Positions 45,211 through 53,422 of a stretch of DNA of 64,000 bases are shown piece by piece. Origin of the DNA: Actinospineispora acaciae DSM 45401 (GTDB lineage Bacteria; Actinomycetota; Actinomycetes; Mycobacteriales; Pseudonocardiaceae); contig NZ_JIAI01000002.1 in assembly GCF_000620785.1 (NCBI RefSeq), positions 812,177 through 876,176 of the forward strand, written 5' to 3'. Positions within the stretch are counted from its first letter, which is position 1. Each line of letters opens with the position of its first letter. The notes beneath the pieces were generated by a model. That model was not told the DNA's origin, did no database searches, and saw nothing but the letters and a program-made list of their open reading frames with translations. A program made the position numbers and the translations under genes.

Positions 45211-45284
45211 GCGCGGCACACACTGAGTGCGCGCCGCACACCTGTTGGGGCGTGTGTGCGGCGTCGACACCGGGTGTGCCGCGC
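45211..45284. terminator. Nested inverted repeat between convergent genes
   Basis: Outer arms GCGCGGCACAC (45211-45221) and GTGTGCCGCGC (45274-45284) and inner arms CGCCGCACAC (45232-45241) and GTGTGCGGCG (45254-45263) pair in nested order. The CACTGAGT spacer and the GCACAC unit ends resemble the element at 21243-21344. It separates the kinase from the ribonuclease D-like gene. Confidence 0.7.
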
Positions 45285-45287
45285 GAC

Positions 45288-46538
45288 TTAGGGGCGGGCG
45301 GTGAGGGCGTGGGCCAGGGGGGTGGCGGTGAGGGCGATCTGCCACTCGCGGGCGCGGCCGGCGCGCAGGGCGTCGGTGACGGGCTCGGCGGGGGGCCGCC
45401 AGCACAGGCGGCGCAGCAGGTCGGGCTGGAGCAGGTTCTCCACCGGGATGTCGTGGCGCTCGCTGAGCTCGGCGACGGCGGCGCGGGCGGCGGCCAGGCG
45501 GGCGGCGGCCTCGGGGTCGCGGTCGGGCCAGCGGTTGACCGGCGGCGGGCCGTCGGCGGGCAGGGTGGCGGCCGGCAGGTCGGCGTTGGGCAGCGTGGCG
45601 GCCCGGTTCACCGCCGACCACCAGTAGCTCGCTAGCTTGCGCTGGGCGCGGCCACGGAAGATCGGGAGCTTTGACAGCTCCGCGGACGACGGCGGGGCGG
45701 TCACGGCGGCCTCGATGATCGCGGAGTCGGGGAGCACCCGGCCCGGCGCGATGTCGCGGCGCTCGGCCAGGTCGTCGCGGGCCTGCCACAGCTCCCGGAT
45801 GGTGGCGAGCTGGCGCGGCCGGCGGACCCGGTGGATGCCCGAGGTGCGCCGCCAGGGGTCGGCGCGGGCGGGCGGGGGCGGCGCGGTGCGCACCGCCTCG
45901 AACTCCTGGGCCGCCCACTCCCGCTTGCCCTGCTCGGCGAGCATGGAGTCCAGCACGTCACGCAGCTCGATCAGGACCTCGACGTCCAGCGCGGCGTACA
46001 CCAGCCAGTCCCTGGGCAGCGGCCGGGTGGACCAGTCGGCGGCGCCGTGGCCCTTCTCCAGGCGCAGCCCGAGCAGCGTCTCGACCATCGGCCCGAGCCC
46101 GACCCGGGGCAGCCCGGCCAGCCGGCCGGCCAGCTCGGTGTCGAACAGCCGTGTCGGGCGCAGGCCCAGCTCGGCCAGGCAGGGCAGGTCCTGGGACGCC
46201 GCGTGCAGCACCCATTCCGGGCCGTCCAGCACCTCGGCCAGCGGCCCGAACCGCCCGGCCAGCGGGATCGGGTCGATCAGGAAACTGCCCGCGCCGGCGC
46301 GGCGCAGCTGCACCAGGTACGCCCGCGCGGAGTAGCGGAAGCCGGAGGCACGCTCGGCGTCCACCGCGACCGGCCCCTGCCCGGCGGCGAGCCGCTCCGC
46401 GACCGCGTCCAGCGCGGCCACCGAGCCGACGACCTCGGGCAGGCCGTCCGCCGGTGCGAGCAACGGCACCGGCTCGGGCGCGGCCGGATCGACCTGGGCA
46501 TGAGTTGACCCGGCCGCCGCGCCGGCGTCCTCCCGCAC
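45288..46538 (-). CDS. Ribonuclease D-like HRDC exonuclease
   Basis: A 416-residue 3'-5' exonuclease. The DEDD motifs are visible: Exo I VAVDAERASGFRYS (about 57-70), Exo II in HAASQDLPCL and Exo III YAALDVEVL (about 180-188). An HRDC domain follows (about 240-315), and a second helical domain reaches the C-terminus. It should trim structured RNA such as tRNA precursors. It corresponds to Rv2681. GTG 46538 is the assigned start, but an internal start cannot be excluded because the first 30 residues are low complexity. Confidence 0.9.
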   Translation of the reverse strand: MREDAGAAAGSTHAQVDPAAPEPVPLLAPADGLPEVVGSVAALDAVAERLAAGQGPVAVDAERASGFRYSARAYLVQLRRAGAGSFLIDPIPLAGRFGPLAEVLDGPEWVLHAASQDLPCLAELGLRPTRLFDTELAGRLAGLPRVGLGPMVETLLGLRLEKGHGAADWSTRPLPRDWLVYAALDVEVLIELRDVLDSMLAEQGKREWAAQEFEAVRTAPPPPARADPWRRTSGIHRVRRPRQLATIRELWQARDDLAERRDIAPGRVLPDSAIIEAAVTAPPSSAELSKLPIFRGRAQRKLASYWWSAVNRAATLPNADLPAATLPADGPPPVNRWPDRDPEAAARLAAARAAVAELSERHDIPVENLLQPDLLRRLCWRPPAEPVTDALRAGRAREWQIALTATPLAHALTARP

Positions 46539-46618
46539 GTCGCGAACGCCCGCCGCTCCCTGACGGACCGGACGTGGAGGAGGCGTAGCCGGGGCGCGGC
46601 TGGCCGGGCCAACCGAGT

Positions 46619-47341
46619 TCAGCGGATGACTCCCGCGCGCATCGCCAGCGCCACCATCTGCGCCCGGTCACCGGTGCCGAGCTTGCGCCCGATGCGGGAC
46701 AGGTGGCTCTTGACGGTCAACGCGGAGAGGTTCAGCGCTTCGCCGATCTCCTTGTTGGACTGTCCGTCGGCGACGAGCTGGAGCACCTCGACCTCGCGGG
46801 CGGAGAGCTCGCGGGGCGTGTTGTCGGTGCCGGGTACCCGGGAACCGGTGGCGAGCAGCGGGGCGACCGTCGGGTCGGCGTAGACGCCGCCGTCCAGCAC
46901 CCGCTTCACGCCGTCGGTGACGATCGCCGCCGACGCCGACTTGAGCAGGTACGCCTGAGCCCCGGCCTGGAACGCCGAACGCACCGCGTACGGGTCGTCC
47001 GACGAGGCGAGCACGACCAGCCGGTTCCACCCCTGCGACCGCAGCTCGGTGACCAGATCCAGGCCGCTGCCGTCAGGCAGCCCCAGATCCAGCACCGCGA
47101 GGTCGCACGGCCCACTGGACTGTGCCCTGGCCCGAGCCTCGGCCACCGTGGCGGCCTCGTGCACGGTTCCGGCGCCCATGGTGCGCAACCGCGCCGCGAT
47201 CGCCTCGCGGAGCAGCGGGTGGTCGTCGACCACCAGCACCGTGAACAACTCTTCCCGCGGATGCGGGACCATGGCGGGCGGCAGCACGGTATGCGCACCA
47301 CTGTTGGTGCGCATAGGCGTGCCTTGGCCGACAACAGCCAC
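46619..47341 (-). CDS. NarL/LuxR-family response regulator (orphan)
   Basis: A 240-residue regulator. The receiver domain starts about residue 24 (LFTVLVVDDHPLLREAI) with the phospho-Asp in CDLAVLDLGLPDGSG. The LuxR helix-turn-helix is at about 170-235 (LSAREVEVLQLVADGQSNKEIG). GTG 47341 is chosen because GGGAGG lies 7 nt upstream. No kinase is adjacent, so it is an orphan regulator; related regulators occur next to DUF3000/hemE genes in other actinobacteria. The 269 bp upstream to the DUF3000 stop contain no gene. Confidence 0.9.
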   Translation of the reverse strand: MAVVGQGTPMRTNSGAHTVLPPAMVPHPREELFTVLVVDDHPLLREAIAARLRTMGAGTVHEAATVAEARARAQSSGPCDLAVLDLGLPDGSGLDLVTELRSQGWNRLVVLASSDDPYAVRSAFQAGAQAYLLKSASAAIVTDGVKRVLDGGVYADPTVAPLLATGSRVPGTDNTPRELSAREVEVLQLVADGQSNKEIGEALNLSALTVKSHLSRIGRKLGTGDRAQMVALAMRAGVIR

Positions 47342-47610
47342 GTCACTACCTCCCTGGAGTCGGTCGTGCCCCCCGACCGGCACCGGGACCTCGTCCGATC
47401 GGCTCTGCGGGCCGCGCGTCCGAGGAGGTGTCGTGGACGCAGGGTAGCCCCCAAGCGGCCTAACCGCGCGGATTCGACGAAACTTTTCCATTCGAGATCT
47501 ACGGCGTTGGTCGACGTTCATCACTCTTCTGGGCCAACGATCTGACTGCGAAGCGTGACATTGGACTGAACCGCCGTCAGTCGATCTCGTGGGGAGCACT
47601 GAGTCCGAGA

Positions 47611-48183
47611 TCAACTGTGACGGTCCGTCATCAAAGATACGCCCACCTCTGGTAACCCGATCGCGTGGGTCACGAGTCGGTAAAACGCCTCGGCATGACG
47701 ACCGAACTCGGAGTCGGTCGGAGTCCAGGACGCGCGCAGCTCGACGTCGTCGCTCCGGGTCGGTCCCGGGATGTCCCCAAAACGCGCTGAGCAGGTACGA
47801 GTCACCGTTCCGCCGAGCGCCGTGTAGCTCGCGTAGGCGCCGTCGAGCGCATCGGTCAGCCAGGACCAGCCGACGGCGAGCAGCAGCGGATCGTCGGCCT
47901 GCTCGACGTCCAAAGGGGCGCGCAGGTAACAGACCATCCGGAAGGTGCCGGCCCAGGCGTCCCGGGCATCGGGGTCGTACAGGAGCACCAGCCGACCGGT
48001 GGCGTCCACGTCGGCGTCGAGGGAGCTGACCGGGGTGTGGACGTCGTCGGCGAGCTCCACGCCCAGCGCGAAGCTGTGCGGCGCGAGGCGGCGTGGCGCG
48101 GCGATGTCCACCAGGCGCAGCTCCGGCCGAGGCTGGACGGCACGCAGCGCGTCCACTGCCTGGCGGAAGATGGGCGGACTCAC
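47611..48183 (-). CDS. DUF3000 protein
   Basis: A 190-residue protein matching DUF3000, conserved between hemE and the RNase D-like gene in actinobacteria (Rv2680). It has no transmembrane segments; conserved-looking stretches are [12 protein letters not shown] and [13 protein letters not shown]. Function unknown. GTG 48183 is the best start in a frame otherwise open to 48375; TACCCT lies 8 nt upstream. It is divergent from hemE. Confidence 0.85.
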   Translation of the reverse strand: MSPPIFRQAVDALRAVQPRPELRLVDIAAPRRLAPHSFALGVELADDVHTPVSSLDADVDATGRLVLLYDPDARDAWAGTFRMVCYLRAPLDVEQADDPLLLAVGWSWLTDALDGAYASYTALGGTVTRTCSARFGDIPGPTRSDDVELRASWTPTDSEFGRHAEAFYRLVTHAIGLPEVGVSLMTDRHS

Positions 48184-48257
48184 GACGATCGAGGGTATGT
48201 GGCCAAGGGCACCGCGGCGGGCAGGCGCGCCGCCGGCCGTGCGAGGATGGGCGGGAC

Positions 48258-49418
48258 ATGTCCGAGCTTGCCGCACCGCAGAACCCGCTCGTCGAGCAGA
48301 CGGCCTCCGATGTGACGCCAACCACACTATCAGCCGTACGGCTGGATGGGGCGGCGGTCGCCACGACCGGTGCACGTGCGCGCCGTGACCTCACCGGTTC
48401 GGCCCTATTGGCCGTCACTCGCGGTGAGCAGCCAAATCACCCGCCCGTGTGGTTCATGCGGCAGGCCGGCAGGTCGCTTCCGGAGTACCGGGCGCTGCGC
48501 AAGGACACCGCCATGTTCGAGGCCTGCTTCACCCCGGAGCTGGCCTGCGAGATCACCCTGCAGCCGGTGCGCCGGCACCGGGTGGACGCGGCGATCCTGT
48601 TCAGCGACATCGTGGTGCCGCTCAAGGCGGCCGGGGTCGGGGTGGAGCTCGTCGCGGGCACCGGCCCGGTGGTCGCCGAGCCGATCCGGACCGCCGCCGA
48701 CGTGGCCGCGCTGCCCGAGCTGGAGCCCGACGCGGTCCGGCCGATCGCCGAGGCGATCCGGCTGCTGCTCGCCGAGCTGGGCACCGGCCCGGACGGCACG
48801 CCGCTGATCGGGTTCGCCGGCGCGCCGTTCACCCTGGCGTCGTACCTGATCGAGGGCGGCCCCAGCCGCAACCACGAGCGCACCAAGGCGCTCATGCACT
48901 CCGACCCGGACACCTGGCACGCGCTGGCCGGCCGCCTCGCCGGCATCACGCTGACCTTCCTGCGCGCCCAGGTCGCGGCCGGGGTGGACGCGGTGCAGCT
49001 GTTCGACTCCTGGTCCGGCGCGCTGTCCGAGCGGGACTACCGGCGGTTCGTGCTGCCGCACTCGGCGGCGGTGCTCGGCGGGCTGGCCGGCGCCGGGGTG
49101 CCCCGGATCCACTTCGGGGTGGGCACCGGCGAGCTGCTCGGCGCGATGGCCGAGGCGGGCGCGGACGTGGTCGGGGTGGACTGGCGGGTGCCGCTGGACG
49201 AGGCCGCCCGCCGGATCGGCCCCGGGCGTGCGGTGCAGGGCAACCTGGACCCGGCCGTGCTGTTCGCCGGCTGGGACGTGGTGGAGGCCGAGGTGCGGCG
49301 GATCGTCGCCGAGGGCCGGGACACGCACGGGCACGTGTTCAACCTGGGTCACGGCGTGCTGCCGGACACCGACCCGGACGTGCTGACCCGTGTGGTGGAG
49401 CTGGTGCACTCGCTGTGA
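48258..49418 (+). CDS. hemE: Uroporphyrinogen III decarboxylase
   Basis: A 386-residue enzyme that converts uroporphyrinogen III to coproporphyrinogen III. The signature [16 protein letters not shown] is at about 63-78, and the second conserved region [16 protein letters not shown] is at about 192-207. The N-terminal 40 residues are longer than usual, so translation could begin downstream. The stop codon overlaps the next gene's start in GTGA, tying it to hemY. Confidence 0.96.
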   Translation: MSELAAPQNPLVEQTASDVTPTTLSAVRLDGAAVATTGARARRDLTGSALLAVTRGEQPNHPPVWFMRQAGRSLPEYRALRKDTAMFEACFTPELACEITLQPVRRHRVDAAILFSDIVVPLKAAGVGVELVAGTGPVVAEPIRTAADVAALPELEPDAVRPIAEAIRLLLAELGTGPDGTPLIGFAGAPFTLASYLIEGGPSRNHERTKALMHSDPDTWHALAGRLAGITLTFLRAQVAAGVDAVQLFDSWSGALSERDYRRFVLPHSAAVLGGLAGAGVPRIHFGVGTGELLGAMAEAGADVVGVDWRVPLDEAARRIGPGRAVQGNLDPAVLFAGWDVVEAEVRRIVAEGRDTHGHVFNLGHGVLPDTDPDVLTRVVELVHSL

Positions 49419-50890
49419 GCGGGGCCGCGCCGCACGTGGCTGTGGTCGGCGGCGGGATCTCCGGCCTGGCCGGCGCGCACCGGCTGCGCACGCTCCTGGG
49501 TCCGTCCGCCCGGATCACGCTGATCGAGCGGTCGGACCGGCTGGGCGGCGTGCTGCGCACCGTGGACCTGGCCGGGGTGCCGGTGGACGTGGGCGCCGAG
49601 GCGTTCCTGGCGCGCCGCCCGGAGCTGCCCGCGCTGGCCGCCGAGCTGGGTCTGACCGACGAGCTGGTGCACCCGTCCCCGGCGAAAGCGACCGTCCGCG
49701 CCGCCGGCCGCACCCAGCCGCTGCCCACCGGCACGCTCCTGGGCATCCCAGGCAGCGCCGCGAACCTCACCGCCCTGCTGTCCGAACCAGCGCTCGCGTT
49801 CGCAACCGCCGAACGCCACCGCCCCCTGACCTGGTCGCCGGGCAACGACGTCACCGTAGGCGCCCTGCTCCGCGACCGTTTCGGCGACGAACTGACCACC
49901 CGCCTGGTCGACCCCCTCCTCAGCGGCGTCTACGCCGGCCGAGTAGACACCCTCGGCCTGCGCGCCACCATCCCCACGCTGGCCTCCGCCCTAGACGCCG
50001 GCGCCCAGTCCCTCACCCACGCCGTAGATACCCTCACGCCCGTACCCCCCGCCCGCGAGTCGGGGATTTCGTCAGGGCGAGTCGCGGATTCTGTCAGGCC
50101 GCCGCCGGTGTTCGGCGCGCTGCGCGGCGGCTACCGGGTGCTGATCGACGCGCTGGTGGTGGCGGCCGGCGCCGAGATCCGCCCGGGGCTGCCGGTGCGC
50201 GCGATGACCCGGCTCTCGCGGCCGGACGGCGACGGCTGGCGGCTGGAGATCGGCTCGGCGACCGCGCCCGAGGCGCTGGACGTGGACGCGGTGCTGCTCG
50301 CGGTACCCGCCCCGACCCTGCGCAAGCTGCTGGCCGACGTTGCGCCGGCCGCGTCCGCAGCGGCCGGGGCCATCGAGCTGGCGTCCCCGGTGGTGGTCGC
50401 GCTGGCCTACCGGGCGCGGGATGCCTCCCAGCTGCCGCCCAGCTCCGGCGTGTTGATCGCCGCCGACGAGCCGCTGCGGGCCAAGGCCTTCACCCATACT
50501 TCGCGCAAATGGCCGCACCTCGCGCCGGAGGCCACCGACGGGTTGCTCCGACTGCGCGCCTCGCTGGGCCGGGCGGGTGACGCGGCCACCGTGCGGGTAC
50601 CGGACGACGAGCTGATCGCCCGCGTCCGCGACGACCTGGCCACCCTGACCGGGATCACCGCCGCGCCGGTCGCCGCGCACGTGCAGCGCTGGGGCGGGGG
50701 CCTGCCGCAGTACGGCGTGGGCCACGGCGAGCTGGTCGACGAGCTGGAGCGCGCGGTCGCCGGGCTCCCCGGTGTGGCGGTGGCGGGGGCGATGCTGCAC
50801 GGCGTGGGCGTGCCGGCGTGCATCGGCACCGGCCGGGCGGCCGCCGAGCGCCTCGCCACCTCGGCCGTGACCGAACCCGTGAGTGGTTAG
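49415..50890 (+). CDS. hemY: Coproporphyrinogen III oxidase (HemY/CgoX type)
   Basis: A 491-residue FAD-dependent oxidase. The dinucleotide-binding motif [12 protein letters not shown] (9-20) is followed by [12 protein letters not shown], and the C-terminal FAD site contains the [11 protein letters not shown] segment. In actinobacteria with HemQ this enzyme oxidises coproporphyrinogen to coproporphyrin. Unusually, residues of about 214-228 ([15 protein letters not shown]) are encoded by a 44-bp tandem repeat resembling intergenic repeats, an apparent insertion in a loop. It is translationally coupled to hemE, and its stop codon lies in a terminator stem. Confidence 0.93.
   Translation: MSGAAPHVAVVGGGISGLAGAHRLRTLLGPSARITLIERSDRLGGVLRTVDLAGVPVDVGAEAFLARRPELPALAAELGLTDELVHPSPAKATVRAAGRTQPLPTGTLLGIPGSAANLTALLSEPALAFATAERHRPLTWSPGNDVTVGALLRDRFGDELTTRLVDPLLSGVYAGRVDTLGLRATIPTLASALDAGAQSLTHAVDTLTPVPPARESGISSGRVADSVRPPPVFGALRGGYRVLIDALVVAAGAEIRPGLPVRAMTRLSRPDGDGWRLEIGSATAPEALDVDAVLLAVPAPTLRKLLADVAPAASAAAGAIELASPVVVALAYRARDASQLPPSSGVLIAADEPLRAKAFTHTSRKWPHLAPEATDGLLRLRASLGRAGDAATVRVPDDELIARVRDDLATLTGITAAPVAAHVQRWGGGLPQYGVGHGELVDELERAVAGLPGVAVAGAMLHGVGVPACIGTGRAAAERLATSAVTEPVSG
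50055..50098 (+). repeat. 22-bp tandem repeat inside hemY
   Basis: Two units, GCGAGTCGGGGATTTCGTCA plus GG and GCGAGTCGCGGATTCTGTCA plus GG, differ at 3 of 22 positions. The start GCGAGTCG is the same as in the intergenic inverted repeat at 21243. The reading frame stays open through both units. Confidence 0.8.
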
Positions 50891-50921
50891 CGTTGCTATG
50901 ACAACGCTAACCACTCACGGG
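50876..50921. terminator. 20-bp hairpin overlapping the hemY stop codon
   Basis: Perfect arms 50876-50895 and 50902-50921 (core GTGAGTGGTTAGCGTTG and its complement) surround the loop CTATGA. The stem includes the hemY TAG, and the element ends 4 bp before the stop of the convergent SDR gene. It can serve both directions. Confidence 0.85.
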
Positions 50922-50925
50922 GCGT

Positions 50926-51651
50926 TCAGAACCGGCCGCCGTCGGCGCTGATGTGCTGGCCGGTGATCCACCGGGCGGCGTCCGAGGCGAGGAACCCCAC
51001 GACGTCGGCGATGTCCTCCGGCTCGCCGAGGCGGCCGAGCGCGGTGCGCGCGACCAGCTCGTCGACCGGGGCGTCGGAGGCGAAGAAGGTCTCGGTGCTG
51101 GTCGGGCCGGGCAGCACGCTGTTCACCGTGATGCCCCTGGCGCCGACCTCCAGGGCGAACGCGCGCACCAGGTGCTCGCCGGCGGCCTTGCTGGCCGCGT
51201 ACAGCCCGCCGTGCGGCGGGTTGGTGACGGTGGCCGCCGTGGACACGAACACCACCCGGCCGCCGTCACGGACCCGGTGGCCGGCCTCGCGCAGCGCGAC
51301 GAAGGTGGCGCGGGCGTTCAGGCCGAAGACGTGCTCGTAGTCGTCGTCGGTGGCGTCGGCGAGCGGGCCCCTGACGAAGCTGCCGGCGTTGAGCACGAGC
51401 ACGTCCAGCCCGCCCCAGCGCCGTTCGGCCGCGTCCAGCATCGCGCGGAGCTGGCCGGGGTCGGCGGCGTCGGCCATGACCGCGGTGGCGCGGCCGCCGT
51501 CCGCCTCGATGTCCGCGACGACACGCTTGGCCGCGTCGGCATCGGTGCGGTAGTTGACCACGACGGCCGCCCCGCCGGCGGCCAGCCGCAGCGCGACGGC
51601 CCGGCCGATGCCCCGCGAGCCCCCGGTGACCACCGCTACCCGATCGACCAT
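50926..51651 (-). CDS. Short-chain dehydrogenase/reductase (FabG-like)
   Basis: A 241-residue classical SDR. TGGSRGIG (9-16), the NAG motif in VLNAGSFVRG, the YAASK catalytic pair and the PGPT segment after it are all present; the ending HISADGGRF is typical of FabG-like enzymes. AAGGAG lies about 8 nt before the ATG at 51651. It is divergent from a MarR regulator that probably controls it. It interrupts the hemY-hemQ order seen in mycobacteria, so this pair is an insertion. Confidence 0.9.
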   Translation of the reverse strand: MVDRVAVVTGGSRGIGRAVALRLAAGGAAVVVNYRTDADAAKRVVADIEADGGRATAVMADAADPGQLRAMLDAAERRWGGLDVLVLNAGSFVRGPLADATDDDYEHVFGLNARATFVALREAGHRVRDGGRVVFVSTAATVTNPPHGGLYAASKAAGEHLVRAFALEVGARGITVNSVLPGPTSTETFFASDAPVDELVARTALGRLGEPEDIADVVGFLASDAARWITGQHISADGGRF

Positions 51652-51695
51652 GTCACGACTCCTTTAGTCCATTAGCTCAACAGTTTGTGATGTCT

Positions 51696-51705
51696 ACTAA
51701 ATAGT
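51696..51705. promoter_or_regulatory. Candidate operator in the SDR/marR divergent region
   Basis: ACTA-AA-TAGT is a small inverted repeat in an unusually AT-rich 88-bp region. TACCCT (51727-51732) stands 7 nt before the marR ATG and is a candidate -10 for a leaderless marR transcript. Confidence 0.4.
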
Positions 51706-51739
51706 CGAGTGCTGTGGACTGTCAAGTACCCTCAGGTTC

Positions 51740-52144
51740 ATGGATCTCGCGGAGGCGTTGCTCGGGCTGTGCTGCTCGGTCGAGGCCATCAGGGGCGCGG
51801 CCAGCCGGGAGCTGGACCTGACCCCGCAGCAGGCTCAGCTGTTGACCATGGTGGCGCCCGGTGAGCTGACCCACGGCGAGCTGGCCGCCCGGCTGCACTG
51901 CGACAAGACCAACGTGACGGGCCTGGTCGACAGGCTGCAGCGGCGGGGGCTGGTGCGGCGGCGCCCGGATGCCGACGACCGTCGGGTGGCCAGGGTGGCG
52001 CTGACCGAGCAGGGGGCCGAGCTGGTCGCGCGGTTCCGCAAGTCGCTCGGCGCGGCGGTCGCCGAGCGCCTGGAGTCCTGGCCGCCCGACCGGCGTGACC
52101 GGCTCGCCGAGCTGGCGCGCGCGGCCACCGAGTCGCTGCGCTGA
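51740..52144 (+). CDS. MarR-family transcriptional regulator
   Basis: A 134-residue winged-helix regulator. The DNA-binding part is [20 protein letters not shown] (about 43-62), followed by the wing with [13 protein letters not shown]. It is divergent from the SDR gene and probably represses it and itself. Two nearby cysteines at the N-terminus (LCCSVEAI) could sense oxidants, as in some MarR proteins; this is inference. Confidence 0.9.
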   Translation: MDLAEALLGLCCSVEAIRGAASRELDLTPQQAQLLTMVAPGELTHGELAARLHCDKTNVTGLVDRLQRRGLVRRRPDADDRRVARVALTEQGAELVARFRKSLGAAVAERLESWPPDRRDRLAELARAATESLR

Positions 52145-52229
52145 CCCCCGGCGCGCGGGTTCCGGCCAGCTCGGCCCGGGTTCCGGCCAGTGCGGCGGGC
52201 GCGGCCGGGCGCAGTGGCAGGATGGCGGC

Positions 52230-52925
52230 ATGGCCCGGCTCGATTACAACGCACTGAACGACACCATCCGCTACACCATGTGGTCGGTCTTCCGGGTCGA
52301 ACCCGGCCGGCTCGGCGAGGACCGGGCGGCGGCCGCCGAGCAGGCCGCCCAGTTCGTCGCGGCCCTGGACGGCAAGGGGGTGGTGGTGCGCGGGGTGTAC
52401 GACCTGGCCGGGCTGCGCGCGGACGCCGACTACCTGGTCTGGTGGCACGCCGCCGAGATCGAGCCGCTGCAGGCCGCATACGCGGACCTGCGCCGGGACA
52501 CCACGCTCGGTCGGGCCAGCGTGCCGGTCTGGAGTCAGGTCGCGCTGCACCGCCCGGCGGAGTTCAACAAGAGCCACGTGCCCGCCTTCCTGGCCGGCGA
52601 GGACCCGAGGCGCTACATCTGCGTGTACCCGTTCGTGCGGTCCTACGAGTGGTACCTGCTGCCGGACGAGGAGCGCCGGCGGATGCTCGCCCAGCACGGC
52701 ATGCAGGCCCGTGAGTTCCCGGACGTGCGGGCCAACACGGTGGCCAGCTTCGCGCTCGGCGACTACGAGTGGATCCTCGCGTTCGAGGCCGACGAGCTGC
52801 ACCGCATCGTCGACCTGATGCGCCACCTGCGGGCCAGCGACGCGCGCCGGCACGTGCGCGAGGAGGTGCCGTTCTACACCGGCCGCCGGCTGGAGGTCGC
52901 CGACCTGATCGCCTCCCTGCCCTAA
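52230..52925 (+). CDS. hemQ: Coproheme decarboxylase (HemQ/ChdC)
   Basis: A 231-residue member of the chlorite dismutase-like family that converts iron coproporphyrin to haem b with hydrogen peroxide. The conserved [20 protein letters not shown] holds the reactive tyrosine region, and [17 protein letters not shown] holds the proximal His. It completes the coproporphyrin-dependent pathway with HemE and HemY, though hemH is not in the window. CAGGAT stands 6 nt before the ATG. The stop codon overlaps that of the convergent gene (CTAA, 52922-52925). Confidence 0.96.
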   Translation: MARLDYNALNDTIRYTMWSVFRVEPGRLGEDRAAAAEQAAQFVAALDGKGVVVRGVYDLAGLRADADYLVWWHAAEIEPLQAAYADLRRDTTLGRASVPVWSQVALHRPAEFNKSHVPAFLAGEDPRRYICVYPFVRSYEWYLLPDEERRRMLAQHGMQAREFPDVRANTVASFALGDYEWILAFEADELHRIVDLMRHLRASDARRHVREEVPFYTGRRLEVADLIASLP

Positions 52926-53389
52926 CGCACGAGGCGCTCCGCCGCCCGGTCGAACACGGGCGCGACGGCGGCGAACGGAACGGCCACGGCCGTCATCAGG
53001 GCGGCCGCGGTCGTCGAGTGCGCCAGCCTCGGCCCGAGCGCGGCCATCAGCGCGGCGACCCCGGGCAGCGGCCGCGCGAAGATCTTGATCTCACGGACGG
53101 CGGCGGACTCGTCGAACGTCAGGAGCGCGGCGACCTCGATGCGTGTGCCCCTGATGCGTCCCCGAACCGCGACCAGCCGGCGTTCGCGGTCGCCGAAGTC
53201 CTCCAGGATCTCCGGATCGCTGACGATCTCGGTGATCGCCGTCAGCAGGGGGACGACCCGGTCGTGGCCTCGGAAGCGGTACCTGGACAGGATCGGGGAG
53301 TACAGCACGACGTCCGGTGCGAGCATGTCGGTGACGGCGGGGATGTCACCGTCGACGAGCGCGGCCGGGAACGGGTGAACGGATCTCAT
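52922..53389 (-). CDS. SnoaL-like (nuclear transport factor 2 fold) protein
   Basis: A 155-residue single-domain protein. The N-terminal [26 protein letters not shown] pattern and the beta-strands [16 protein letters not shown] and EIKIFARP are typical of the SnoaL/NTF2-like cone fold. Some members are isomerases or hydrolases, many have unknown function. A GTAAC-AGA-GTTAC palindrome lies directly upstream. The frame ends within the hemQ stop codon on the other strand. Confidence 0.75.
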   Translation of the reverse strand: MRSVHPFPAALVDGDIPAVTDMLAPDVVLYSPILSRYRFRGHDRVVPLLTAITEIVSDPEILEDFGDRERRLVAVRGRIRGTRIEVAALLTFDESAAVREIKIFARPLPGVAALMAALGPRLAHSTTAAALMTAVAVPFAAVAPVFDRAAERLVR

Positions 53390-53399
53390 TCCCCGATTT

Positions 53400-53412
53400 G
53401 TAACAGAGTTAC
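53400..53412. promoter_or_regulatory. GTAACAGAGTTAC palindrome
   Basis: A 5-3-5 bp inverted repeat typical of TetR-type operators, 11 bp upstream of the SnoaL-like gene start and 11 bp from the stop codon of the AAA-ATPase gene. No tetR gene is adjacent. Confidence 0.5.
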
Positions 53413-53422
53413 GAAACGCTTG

